A stretch of 64,000 nt of DNA, from NCBI GenBank assembly GCA_029287235.1, contig JARFRM010000288.1, forward strand, positions 59,891-123,890, read 5' to 3'. The position numbers were made by a program, and so were the translations under genes. Below, piece by piece: positions 43,660-58,749 of the stretch. The DNA is from Thermoanaerobaculales bacterium (lineage in GTDB: Bacteria > Acidobacteriota > Thermoanaerobaculia > Thermoanaerobaculales > Sulfomarinibacteraceae). Position 1 is the first letter of the stretch; the number at the start of each line of letters is the position of its first letter. The notes below the pieces were generated by a model, which was given only the letters and a program-made list of their open reading frames with translations, did no database searches and was not told the origin of the DNA.

Positions 43660-43798
43660 CCTTCCACTACTTCAATTTTCATTCTCCGAGAATGCAGGGG
43701 CTTGCCAAAGGAAAGAACCGGCGCACCCGTGGGAAACGCGGACGTCGATTGTTCGGTGTGGACCTCCGGACTGCGGCCTTCACAGAACCCCGATCCCG

Positions 43799-46179
<2,381 letters not shown>

Positions 46180-46183
<4 letters not shown>

Positions 46184-46641
46184 TCGTCGTGGTTGAGGAG
46201 CAGGCCCTTGAGCTCCTCCATGAACTGGTTGACGTCCTCGAAACGGCGGTAGACGCTGGCGAAGCGCACATAGGCGACCTGATCGAGGTTGCGCAATCGT
46301 TCGATGACCAGATGGCCGATCTCCTCGGTGGACATTTCCCGGACCTCCTGCGACGCGATGGCGGTCTCCACCGCATCCACCACCACGACGAGGTCCTTCC
46401 GCGGGACGGGCCGTTTCTCACAGGCGCGAAGCATCCCGTTGAGCAGTTTCTCCCGGTCGAAGCTCTCGCGCCGACCGTCGCGTTTGACCACCGTGACCGG
46501 TAGCTCGTCAACCCGCTCGTAGGTGGTGAACCGACGGTTGCATTCCATGCACTCGCGCCGCCGGCGGATCTCCGCCCCCTCGCGCACCTCGCGCGAGTCC
46601 ACGACCCGGCTCGAGGCGCAGGCGCAGAACGGGCAGATCAC
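46180..46641 (-). CDS. nrdR: Transcriptional regulator NrdR
   Basis: ICPFCACASSRVVDSREVREGAEIRRRRECMECNRRFTTYERV plus ATP-cone. GTG start at 46641; the ORF track over-extends it upstream. Confidence 0.95.
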
Positions 46642-47666
46642 TCGGCGCTCCCCTCTTCGGCCAGGTCCTTGACGTCGGAAAAACGCATGCCCAGCAGCGG
46701 TAGACAGAGGAGCCCGATCACCGTGATGGGCACGAAGCAGATGGCGTGATAGACGATGGCGATGGCGGTAGCGAGGTTGAGCTCGACGCCGAAGAAGGTG
46801 GTCAGTCCGACCTGGGTGGCCTTGTGAAATCCACCGACCCCGCCGGGGGTCGGGATCGCGAGGCCGATGACGGCGAGGGTCACCAGGAGGAAGGCCACTC
46901 GGAGCGGCAGATCGAGGTGGAAGGCCAGGAGCGTGACCTTCACTTGCCAGAAAATGATGTACCAGAGAACAAAGGACGCGGTCATGGTCACGAGAAGATC
47001 TCGAGGGCGCTGGAGGACCCGCAGTCCATCGAGAAAGTGGTTGAGAAAGTTGGCAAAGGGCTCCCGCCACGATGGGGCGAAACGCGCCAGTGGTTTGCTG
47101 AGGATCGCGACGAACCGATCCTGATAACGAAAGAGGCCGAGCAGCGTGAGGGTACCGAGAGCCAGCGCGATCCCAACACCATAACCGGAGACCTGAAGGA
47201 GTCGGAGGTTTGCAGCGGCGCCGGCGTCGAGGTCCATCATGGACGGTGGCCAGATCAGGAACACCAGAAAGAAGAGCACCACGGTCCAGAGATCGAAAAC
47301 CCGTTCGGTGAGAATCGAGGCGAGTCCTGCGGAAACCGGGAAGTGATCCCGCTTGGCCAACAGCACGGGTCGGATGATGTCGCCCATGCGTGCCGGAAGA
47401 AGGGCGATGGCGGCGTAACCGACCGCGGTGGCCAGAAAAGCGCTCGAGTGACGGACATGAGCCACCGGTCGGAGAATGAGCATCCAGCGAATGACGCGGG
47501 CCCAGTAGGAAACGAGCGCCAGCAGGGTCGCCAAGGCGATGAGCCACGGGTTGGCCTGTGCCAATCCGGCCATCATTTCCTCGAAGTCGACATTCCACAG
47601 GAAGAACGCCAACAGGGCGACCATCAGCACCAACGAGACACCGATACGAACGGCAGGGCTCTTCAT
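46638..47666 (-). CDS. Lysylphosphatidylglycerol synthase TM region / UPF0104 flippase-like membrane protein
   Basis: Multiple TM segments; LLPARMGDIIRPVLLAKRDHFPVSAGLASILTERVFDL; PTPGGVGGFHKATQVGLTTFFG. Confidence 0.85.
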   Translation of the reverse strand: MKSPAVRIGVSLVLMVALLAFFLWNVDFEEMMAGLAQANPWLIALATLLALVSYWARVIRWMLILRPVAHVRHSSAFLATAVGYAAIALLPARMGDIIRPVLLAKRDHFPVSAGLASILTERVFDLWTVVLFFLVFLIWPPSMMDLDAGAAANLRLLQVSGYGVGIALALGTLTLLGLFRYQDRFVAILSKPLARFAPSWREPFANFLNHFLDGLRVLQRPRDLLVTMTASFVLWYIIFWQVKVTLLAFHLDLPLRVAFLLVTLAVIGLAIPTPGGVGGFHKATQVGLTTFFGVELNLATAIAIVYHAICFVPITVIGLLCLPLLGMRFSDVKDLAEEGSAE

Positions 47667-47729
47667 CGCCCACAGGGTAGTATGATGACGCCGTCTTCAC
47701 AACATCGTGGAGGGACGGCCGGGAGGATC

Positions 47730-48713
47730 ATGGCCGAGACGTCACCAGTTTTCGTGCGTTCGAACCCGCGGGTTCTCGGCCACGACCCGGGTCTGGGTCA
47801 TCCCGAGTCCGCTCAGCGGGTTCAAGTGATTCTGGATGTGCTCGAACCCGGTGCAGCCGGCCGATGGACGGTTGATCGGCAGGCGGCCGTTCCAACGGAC
47901 GAGGATGTGCTCGGGGTCTTGAAGTGGATCCACGACGAGGACTACATCGAGCGTGTTCGCGCCGTGTCGAACGAGGGTCACGGTTGGCTTGACACCCACG
48001 ATTGTCGGGTATCGCCGGAGACCTTCGACTCCGCTGTGGCTGCCGCCGGTCTGGCCATGAACGCGGCCCTCGATCTGGCCAACCGCAGGCTCGATCGAGC
48101 ATTTATCGTCCTTCGCCCGCCCTCCCACCACGCTGAGCGTGACTCGGCCAGGGGCTATTGCTTCTTCAACTCGGTGGCGGTGGCCGCGGAGGTGGTGGTG
48201 GGGAGTCTGGGCGAGCCGGTGGTGATCGTCGACTTTGACGCTCATCACGGCAACGGGACCCAGAAGCACTTCTTTGATCGGGGAGATGTCGGGTACGTGT
48301 CGGTTCACACCTACCCCGGTTTCCCGGGGACCGGGACCGCGGATGAGATTGGGGTGGGGGAGGGTTTGGGAACCACCCGGAACATGCCTCTCGTCGCCGG
48401 GGCTGACGACTCGATCTATTGCGCCGCATTCGAGGAAGCTCTCGACGAGGTTGCATCGAGGCTTCGGCCGGCGGCCATCATCGTGTCAGCCGGGTTTGAC
48501 GCCCATCCCTCGGACCCCATCGGCGCGATGCGGGTTTCGGAAGCGGGTTTCCGCCGTTTGAGCGCGGCGGTGACGGCAACGGCGCACAGATGGGCGAGCG
48601 GCCGGGTTCTCTCGTTTCTTGAAGGCGGATTCGATCGCCAAGCGCTGGCGAATTGCGCGCGGATTCACGTCGAGGAATTAGCCTCTGGGGACGCAGAGAA
48701 AGCCGATGCGTAA
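47730..48713 (+). CDS. Histone deacetylase / acetoin utilization family protein
   Basis: GHDPGLGHPESAQRVQVILDVL, RPPSHHAERDSARGYCFFNSVAVAA, VIVDFDAHHGNGTQKHFFDRGDVGYVSVHTYPGFPGTG, SAGFDAHPSDPIG. Confidence 0.93.
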   Translation: MAETSPVFVRSNPRVLGHDPGLGHPESAQRVQVILDVLEPGAAGRWTVDRQAAVPTDEDVLGVLKWIHDEDYIERVRAVSNEGHGWLDTHDCRVSPETFDSAVAAAGLAMNAALDLANRRLDRAFIVLRPPSHHAERDSARGYCFFNSVAVAAEVVVGSLGEPVVIVDFDAHHGNGTQKHFFDRGDVGYVSVHTYPGFPGTGTADEIGVGEGLGTTRNMPLVAGADDSIYCAAFEEALDEVASRLRPAAIIVSAGFDAHPSDPIGAMRVSEAGFRRLSAAVTATAHRWASGRVLSFLEGGFDRQALANCARIHVEELASGDAEKADA

Positions 48714-48807
48714 TTGTTCGCGATTGTGATCCGTGGTTTCTTTCAAAAAATGAACCCGGTTACTCACAGAAATCAGACTGAAGAAGTGCCGTTCATCACA
48801 AAATTCG

Positions 48808-48835
48808 TTGACCGTAGAATCACATTTGGTATATC
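48808..48835 (+). promoter_or_regulatory. Candidate sigma-70 promoter for the secreted repeat protein
   Basis: TTGACC-16 bp-TATATC in an AT-rich 180-bp intergenic stretch upstream of 48892. Confidence 0.4.
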
Positions 48836-48891
48836 ATCGAACAGGTTAGATTTTCGTCTGCGTAGACCTGCGCTTCAGAGGAGGACAGCTG

Positions 48892-50568
48892 ATGCGTCAC
48901 AGAATTATCATTGCGACATCCATTCTAGTGACGGTTTTGTTCGCCGGGAACGCCGTTGCAGAGACCATATTCCGCCTCGATACACCCGATGATGGGGCGA
49001 CTGTTTTCGGTCTCGTTGCGGTCACGGGCTATGTCCTCGACGACGGTCAGGACTGCGGCCCGCAATGGGCGTGGCGAAACTGTGATTGGGGTCCCACTTT
49101 GGTCAACAAAGTCGACCTCTACGTGGACGACGGGTACGTTGCCACGGCCGATCTCTACCAGCCGCGCTACGACGTGCTTCAGGCCTACCCCTGGTACACC
49201 GGCACACCGTACGAGCGCCCCGGATTCGCCACCTCATTCGATTCCGTCACCCTGAGCGACGGCAGTCACGAGCTCTTCGTGCGGGTCTCCTATGTCGATG
49301 GGACGGCGGAGGACTTCGGTCAACGCTCGGTGACCGTGGACAACAATCTCAACCAGTCGCCGTTTGGCGAGATCGAGCTCCCGGGCGAGGACCAGCCCAT
49401 GAGCGGTGTCTTCCCGGTCACCGGCTGGGCCCTCGATGATTCCGAAATCCGTTTCATCGAGATCCTGGTTGACGGCGTGTCGGTCGGAGATGCCGTGTAC
49501 GGTATTCATCGGCCCGACGTCATGCACAAATTTCCTTCCCATCCTGATGCCGAGTACGCGGGTTGGGTCAAGATGCTCAACACCACACTCTGGGCCAACG
49601 GGATTCACGTTCTGTCGGTTCGCCTAGTAGATGACGAGAACGCATCCCGGGTCATCGGCACCCGCTACGTTCAGACCTTCAACGTCAGCTACAACCTGCC
49701 TCCGTTCGGCGCCATCGACTGGCCCATCGCCAACCACATCATGTTTGCCAAGGGATGTTCGGATCCCGGTGGCTGGTCGAGCCCTCCCTACGAGGATCCG
49801 CAGGTGACCGAGTTGATCACGGGTTGGGCGCTCGATGTCGGGTCCCAGGTCGACAACGGTGGCGTGGGCTATGTTCAGCTGCTGCTCGACGGGACGATTC
49901 TTGCCGACACGAGCTTTCCGGGTTTCTGGCATGGCTGGCTCCGGATGGATGTCAACTACTATGGCCTCCCGCGGATGGACCTGCTCCAGCTCTTCACGGA
50001 CATTCCCAACGCCAAGGACTCTGGTTTTGCATTCGTCGTCGATGTTTCGGATCTCATCATCCGCCAGGGCTTCCGCCAGGGGCTCCACTATCTGAAGATC
50101 CGCGCGGGCGATCTCGAGAACAACGTCGCCGACATCGCTCAGATCCCGGTGATCTTCGACTGTGACGATGACCCGGACCGTCCCTCCTGGGGCGATATCT
50201 ACACCCCGGCCGCCCCAGCGGAGGTCGTGACCGGAACCGTGGATATCACCGGGTGGGCGATCGATTTGGACTTCATCGAGGAAATCGAGGTCTGGGTGGA
50301 CGGAGAATTCGTCGATTATGTCGACGAATTGTACCTCCCCAGCCCCGAGGTGGTTGGACGTTATCCCTGGTTCCCGAGTTACTTCACAGCGAACGCCGGA
50401 TACGCGTATGCATACGACACCGTCGCAGCGGACCTCGCCGATGGTGATCATGTGCTCGTCATCTGGACCGAGGATCGCTGGGGCGGACGGACCTTTATTG
50501 GAGAACGTCGATTCATCGTCGACAACCCGCAGGCCAACGGCGGTTCGGCAGGACTTTCGCTGGACTGA
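48892..50568 (+). CDS. Secreted protein with four tandem Ig-like repeats (TGWALD...DG type)
   Basis: Signal peptide; internal repeats VAVTGYVLDD, FPVTGWALDD, ELITGWALDV, VDITGWAIDL, each followed by a hydrophobic (V/L)DG/DDG strand and a DG/GLHxL strand. Confidence 0.75.
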   Translation: MRHRIIIATSILVTVLFAGNAVAETIFRLDTPDDGATVFGLVAVTGYVLDDGQDCGPQWAWRNCDWGPTLVNKVDLYVDDGYVATADLYQPRYDVLQAYPWYTGTPYERPGFATSFDSVTLSDGSHELFVRVSYVDGTAEDFGQRSVTVDNNLNQSPFGEIELPGEDQPMSGVFPVTGWALDDSEIRFIEILVDGVSVGDAVYGIHRPDVMHKFPSHPDAEYAGWVKMLNTTLWANGIHVLSVRLVDDENASRVIGTRYVQTFNVSYNLPPFGAIDWPIANHIMFAKGCSDPGGWSSPPYEDPQVTELITGWALDVGSQVDNGGVGYVQLLLDGTILADTSFPGFWHGWLRMDVNYYGLPRMDLLQLFTDIPNAKDSGFAFVVDVSDLIIRQGFRQGLHYLKIRAGDLENNVADIAQIPVIFDCDDDPDRPSWGDIYTPAAPAEVVTGTVDITGWAIDLDFIEEIEVWVDGEFVDYVDELYLPSPEVVGRYPWFPSYFTANAGYAYAYDTVAADLADGDHVLVIWTEDRWGGRTFIGERRFIVDNPQANGGSAGLSLD

Positions 50569-50600
50569 TCCCACCGGTCGATATCGCAAGAAATCTACCT

Positions 50601-50628
50601 CCGGCCGGGCATCGCGCCCGGCCGGTTT
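50601..50628 (+). terminator. Putative terminator hairpin
   Basis: CCGGCCGGGC-ATCGC-GCCCGGCCGGTTT. Confidence 0.7.
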
Positions 50629-50768
50629 GATAGGATCGCCCTTGCGCCGGTGACACCAGTTCCGGGGCGCGGCCGCCGGACCGGGAAAATCGAACCCGCG
50701 GACATCGACGAGAGGGGCGCAGCGGCGATCACGAGGTAGTTCATTGCGATCAATATGTGCGTGACAAC

Positions 50769-55485
<4,717 letters not shown>

Positions 55486-55520
55486 CGCGGTACCATGGGA
55501 GTTGAGTGAAAGGAGGGGTC

Positions 55521-55736
55521 ATGGAGATACCCGGCAAGGTCTCCGTCTATTGTCCCTTGATCGACGCCAAGGGCACGGCGGCGAAGCTGTTGGCGATCAC
55601 GTCTCAGGGTTACTATCACCTCGAGGTGGAGATCCGTGGTCGAAGACACACCATGTTCCTCCCCGTCGCCCAGGCCGCGATGTACTTTGCGGAACCTGAA
55701 CCCGAGATCGAAGAGGGTCTCGAGATCGAGCGCTAG
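55521..55736 (+). CDS. Small conserved-looking hypothetical protein
   Basis: MEIPGKVSVYCPLIDAKGTAAKLLAITSQGYYHLEVEIRGRRHTMFLPVAQAAMYFAEPEPEIEEGLEIER; strong SD AAAGGAGGGG; stop codon is the first 3 nt of repeat copy 2. Confidence 0.65.
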   Translation: MEIPGKVSVYCPLIDAKGTAAKLLAITSQGYYHLEVEIRGRRHTMFLPVAQAAMYFAEPEPEIEEGLEIER

Positions 55737-55900
55737 GAGCCTGCACCGCATAGAATCGGCGTCGCCTTTCGGGTGTCGATTGGCCCAGTCTTCGGCGGAT
55801 CCTCGGCCCATACCACCAGTATGAACCAGCGAATCCGCCGAAGAATGGTCCTGATCGACCCTCCGAAATCCATCCACCACCTATACACTACAAGCTCCCA
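55734..55900 (+). repeat. 167-bp palindromic repeat, copy 2 (diverged, covarying arms)
   Basis: TAGGAGCCTGCACCGCATAGAATCGGCG...CATACCACCAGTATG...CTCCGAAATCCATCCACCA...GCTCCCA; same length as copies 1 and 3. Confidence 0.9.
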
Positions 55901-55936
55901 GCGAATAAGGACCATGCCTCGCGTGTTACGTGAAGC

Positions 55937-57085
55937 GTGAATCGAGAGAATGATCTGGGCACGATGCTGGCGGCGAGGTGGCCGGAGGTCCTGCAACGCG
56001 TCAACGACGCGGTGCTGGTGCTCGACCACCAGCGAGTCCTTCGTTTCGTCAACACACCGGCGAGACGCCTGCTCGGCTACGCCGAGGATCATGCCATCGG
56101 GGGCCGCTGTCGTCTGACCACCAAGGGGGTCGATTGCGAGAACGCCTGCCCCCTGACCTTTGCCCTCGAGAGCGACATCGAACAGGTGGACAACTTCGCC
56201 ACCGTCTATCGCACCAAGGACGGGCGGGCCGTGCCCCTGACCGTCACGGTGATCCCGCTACGGGACGACGAGGGGAGCTTTCTGGGGGCGGTGGAGATCC
56301 TCCGCCCGAGGGACCCGGATCCGGGGTTTTTTCTCGCCGGTTCCTCGCTCACCGTGTCGGCCCTGAGGGCCCGGCTCGTACGTCACAGTCGAGGGAGTGG
56401 CCACCTCATTTTGGTGGGCGAGCGGCCGGCGTGCCGAGACGTTGGTCGCGCGATTCACCGGTTTGCGGATCTTCCCATCGAGCTTTTCGAGGTGTGGAGG
56501 GGTTCGTGGGAGTCGACGCCGGCGTGGCCTCCAGGAACCATGTATGCAGATGGAGAGTCGGCCACCACGCTGCTCCAGAGTGATCCGCATGACGGATGGC
56601 GGGTCGTGGCCGGAGTCGCGCCCGGAGATCAGCCGTTGGACGGGCACTTGCCCGCCGAGGTGGTAGAACTGCCGAAGGTGGATGAACTTCGCGATGATCT
56701 GGCCTTGATGGTGATCGCCTGGGCGAACGCCATGGCGCCGGGGATCACGGTCTCACCCGGGGCCCTGCAGCGTCTCGGCCGGCTTGCCTGCGGGAGTGGT
56801 CTTGAAGGCCTTGAGAAGGCCCTGGTCGCGGCGGTGGCCGCCGCCGATGGAAGGATCGAGGATGAACATCTGCCGGGGGATGGCTATACCAGCCATCTGG
56901 TGGATGAGCTGTTGCAGACCGAGAATCCGCTGGCAGCCCTCGAAGGTCGCCTGCTCACCGAGGTGCTCCACCGAAGCGAATGGCGGATGCAGGAAGCCGC
57001 GGATCGCCTCGGTGTGTCGCGCGTGACCCTGTGGAGAAAACTCAAGGACCACGGCATCGAACGCCCGGAGTGTGGCGAGGGCTAG
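55937..57085 (+). CDS. PAS domain regulator with degenerate bEBP-like middle region and Fis-type HTH
   Basis: PAS: VNDAVLVLDHQRVLRFVNTPARRLLGYAEDHAIGGRCRLTTKGVDCENACPL; C-terminal EWRMQEAADRLGVSRVTLWRKLKDHGI; no Walker A or GAFTGA found. Confidence 0.75.
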   Translation: MNRENDLGTMLAARWPEVLQRVNDAVLVLDHQRVLRFVNTPARRLLGYAEDHAIGGRCRLTTKGVDCENACPLTFALESDIEQVDNFATVYRTKDGRAVPLTVTVIPLRDDEGSFLGAVEILRPRDPDPGFFLAGSSLTVSALRARLVRHSRGSGHLILVGERPACRDVGRAIHRFADLPIELFEVWRGSWESTPAWPPGTMYADGESATTLLQSDPHDGWRVVAGVAPGDQPLDGHLPAEVVELPKVDELRDDLALMVIAWANAMAPGITVSPGALQRLGRLACGSGLEGLEKALVAAVAAADGRIEDEHLPGDGYTSHLVDELLQTENPLAALEGRLLTEVLHRSEWRMQEAADRLGVSRVTLWRKLKDHGIERPECGEG

Positions 57086-57106
57086 CCCTCGCCATCACGG
57101 CGTAGC

Positions 57107-57273
57107 TAGGAGGCTGCACCGCATAGAATTGGCGGCGCCTTTCGGGCGGCATTTGGCCCGTTTTTCTCCTGTTTCTTGGCCCATACCACCAGTATGAACC
57201 GGCGAAACAGGCGAAAAACGGCCACAAATGACGCTCCGAAATCCATCCACCATCAATGCGGTGCAGACTCCTA
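57107..57273 (+). repeat. 167-bp palindromic repeat, copy 3
   Basis: TAGGAGGCTGCACCGCATAGAATTGGCGGCGCC...CATACCACCAGTATG...CAATGCGGTGCAGACTCCTA; ~96% identical to reverse complement of copy 1. Confidence 0.93.
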
Positions 57274-57341
57274 GAGGCGGAGCCGGATGATCGATTGAAA
57301 GTTTGCCCGTGACCCGCTCTGGCGTACAATTGAAGTAGACC

Positions 57342-58076
57342 ATGACTTCAATCGAAGCTGCTCCCAACCCGATTCGCCTCCTGATCGTCGAGGATGACGA
57401 GCACCTTGCCCGGGGTCTGTGCAGGAATCTCGAGCTCGAGGGCTTCGAAACCTCCAGTGTCGGCGACGGAGAAGCAGCCCTGGCGGCCCTGGACGGGAGT
57501 TCAGCCCGGCCCGACCTCCTGGTTCTCGACATCATGCTACCCGGGATCGACGGGTTGGAGGTCTGTCGACGGTTACGGGCCGGCGGCAACACCATCCCGA
57601 TCCTCTTCCTGACGGCGCGCGGCAGCGATGCCGACCGCGTCCTCGGGCTCAGACTCGGAGCCGACGACTACCTCACCAAGCCGTTTGTCATCGAGGAGCT
57701 GGTTCTGCGGGTGCGTGGGATTCTCCGCCGGGCGGCATGGTCTCAGACACCATTCCAGACCGGTCCCATGGTGTCCATCGGTGATTGCCAGGTCGACCTC
57801 TCCACCATGAGGGCTACCACCAGGGGCGGTGAGGTGTCGCTCACCGAACGTGAGGTCATGTTGGTGCGGTTCTTTGCCGAAAGCGACGGTCGTGTCCTGA
57901 CCCGAGGAGAGCTTCTGGAGACGGTGTGGGGCTATACCTTCGACACCGCGACGCGAACCCTCGACACCTTCGTCCACAGACTTCGCAAACACTTTGAAGT
58001 TGACCCCAGACACCCAAAGCACTTCCACACAGTCCGGGGAGTCGGCTATCGATTCACCAGCGAAGCTGAGGAGTAG
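57342..58076 (+). CDS. OmpR-family response regulator
   Basis: IRLLIVEDDEHLARGLCRNLE, DLLVLDIMLPGIDGLEVCRRLR, LTARGSDADRVLGLRLGADDYLTKPF, winged-helix TRTLDTFVHRLRKHFEVDPRHPKHFHTVRGVGYRF. Confidence 0.95.
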   Translation: MTSIEAAPNPIRLLIVEDDEHLARGLCRNLELEGFETSSVGDGEAALAALDGSSARPDLLVLDIMLPGIDGLEVCRRLRAGGNTIPILFLTARGSDADRVLGLRLGADDYLTKPFVIEELVLRVRGILRRAAWSQTPFQTGPMVSIGDCQVDLSTMRATTRGGEVSLTEREVMLVRFFAESDGRVLTRGELLETVWGYTFDTATRTLDTFVHRLRKHFEVDPRHPKHFHTVRGVGYRFTSEAEE

Positions 58077-58100
58077 GACCAACCAGACCTCTTGACCCGC

Positions 58101-58148
58101 ACTCCTCACTCCTCGCTATTCACTTTTTACTTTTCACTTTACACTCCT
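58101..58148. repeat. Short phrase repeat ACTCCTCACTCCTC... / TTCACTTTTTACTTTTCACTTTACAC
   Basis: Tandem ~8-9 bp CACTTTT-type units in an otherwise GC-rich region. Confidence 0.6.
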
Positions 58149-58187
58149 TCCCCCGTGATACAATCCGCCGTCTTTCGGAGGTGCCCC

Positions 58188-58709
58188 ATGCGTCGATTGA
58201 TCGTCCCCATCATTTTGGCTGTGCTCCTCGCTTCAGTTCCGGCCACCGCAGGCAAGATCGGATTCGTCAACGCCGAGCGGGCGATGGAGCTCGTCGAAGA
58301 AGGCAAGCAGAAGTTCGAGGATCTCAGGGCCTGGCAAGCGCCGCAGCAGGCAAAGCTCGACAACCTTCGTGAACGGGTGCTCGTGCTTCGCGAACAACTT
58401 TCCCGTGCCCAAGGCTCGGCGGAGCCCGAAGCGATCCAGACGATTGAACGCAACGAGCTCGATGCCATGCGCGCATTCGAAGACGCCCGACGCGACTATG
58501 AGCGCGAGCTCGCCGAGAAGACAGACGCCTTTCTGGCGGATATCGCTGCGAAGATCGGCACCGTCGGCGCCGACTACGGCAAGGCCAACGACTACGACGC
58601 GGTCTTTCTGCTCACGGCCCAGCCGATGGTCTATGTCTCAGAGTCGGCCGATATCACCGACCTGGTCGTCGAGATGTACAACGAGCGCTACCCGGTGAGC
58701 GGTCGGTAA
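58188..58709 (+). CDS. OmpH/Skp family outer membrane chaperone
   Basis: Signal peptide, KIGFVNAERAMELVEEGKQKFEDLRAWQAPQQAKLDNL, long helical hairpin. Confidence 0.8.
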   Translation: MRRLIVPIILAVLLASVPATAGKIGFVNAERAMELVEEGKQKFEDLRAWQAPQQAKLDNLRERVLVLREQLSRAQGSAEPEAIQTIERNELDAMRAFEDARRDYERELAEKTDAFLADIAAKIGTVGADYGKANDYDAVFLLTAQPMVYVSESADITDLVVEMYNERYPVSGR

Positions 58710-58749
58710 TCCCTCGTCCGCTTTCCCGGCCGTCGACAGGAGCCGATCC

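Noticed and set aside
46642-47700. N-terminal extension of the nrdR ORF
   Set aside because: Out-of-frame read-through over the UPF0104 gene; GTG at 46641 gives a canonical NrdR start with 4-nt overlap.
46746-47729. N-terminal extension of the histone deacetylase-like ORF
   Set aside because: Antisense to the UPF0104 membrane protein gene; true start inferred at 47730.
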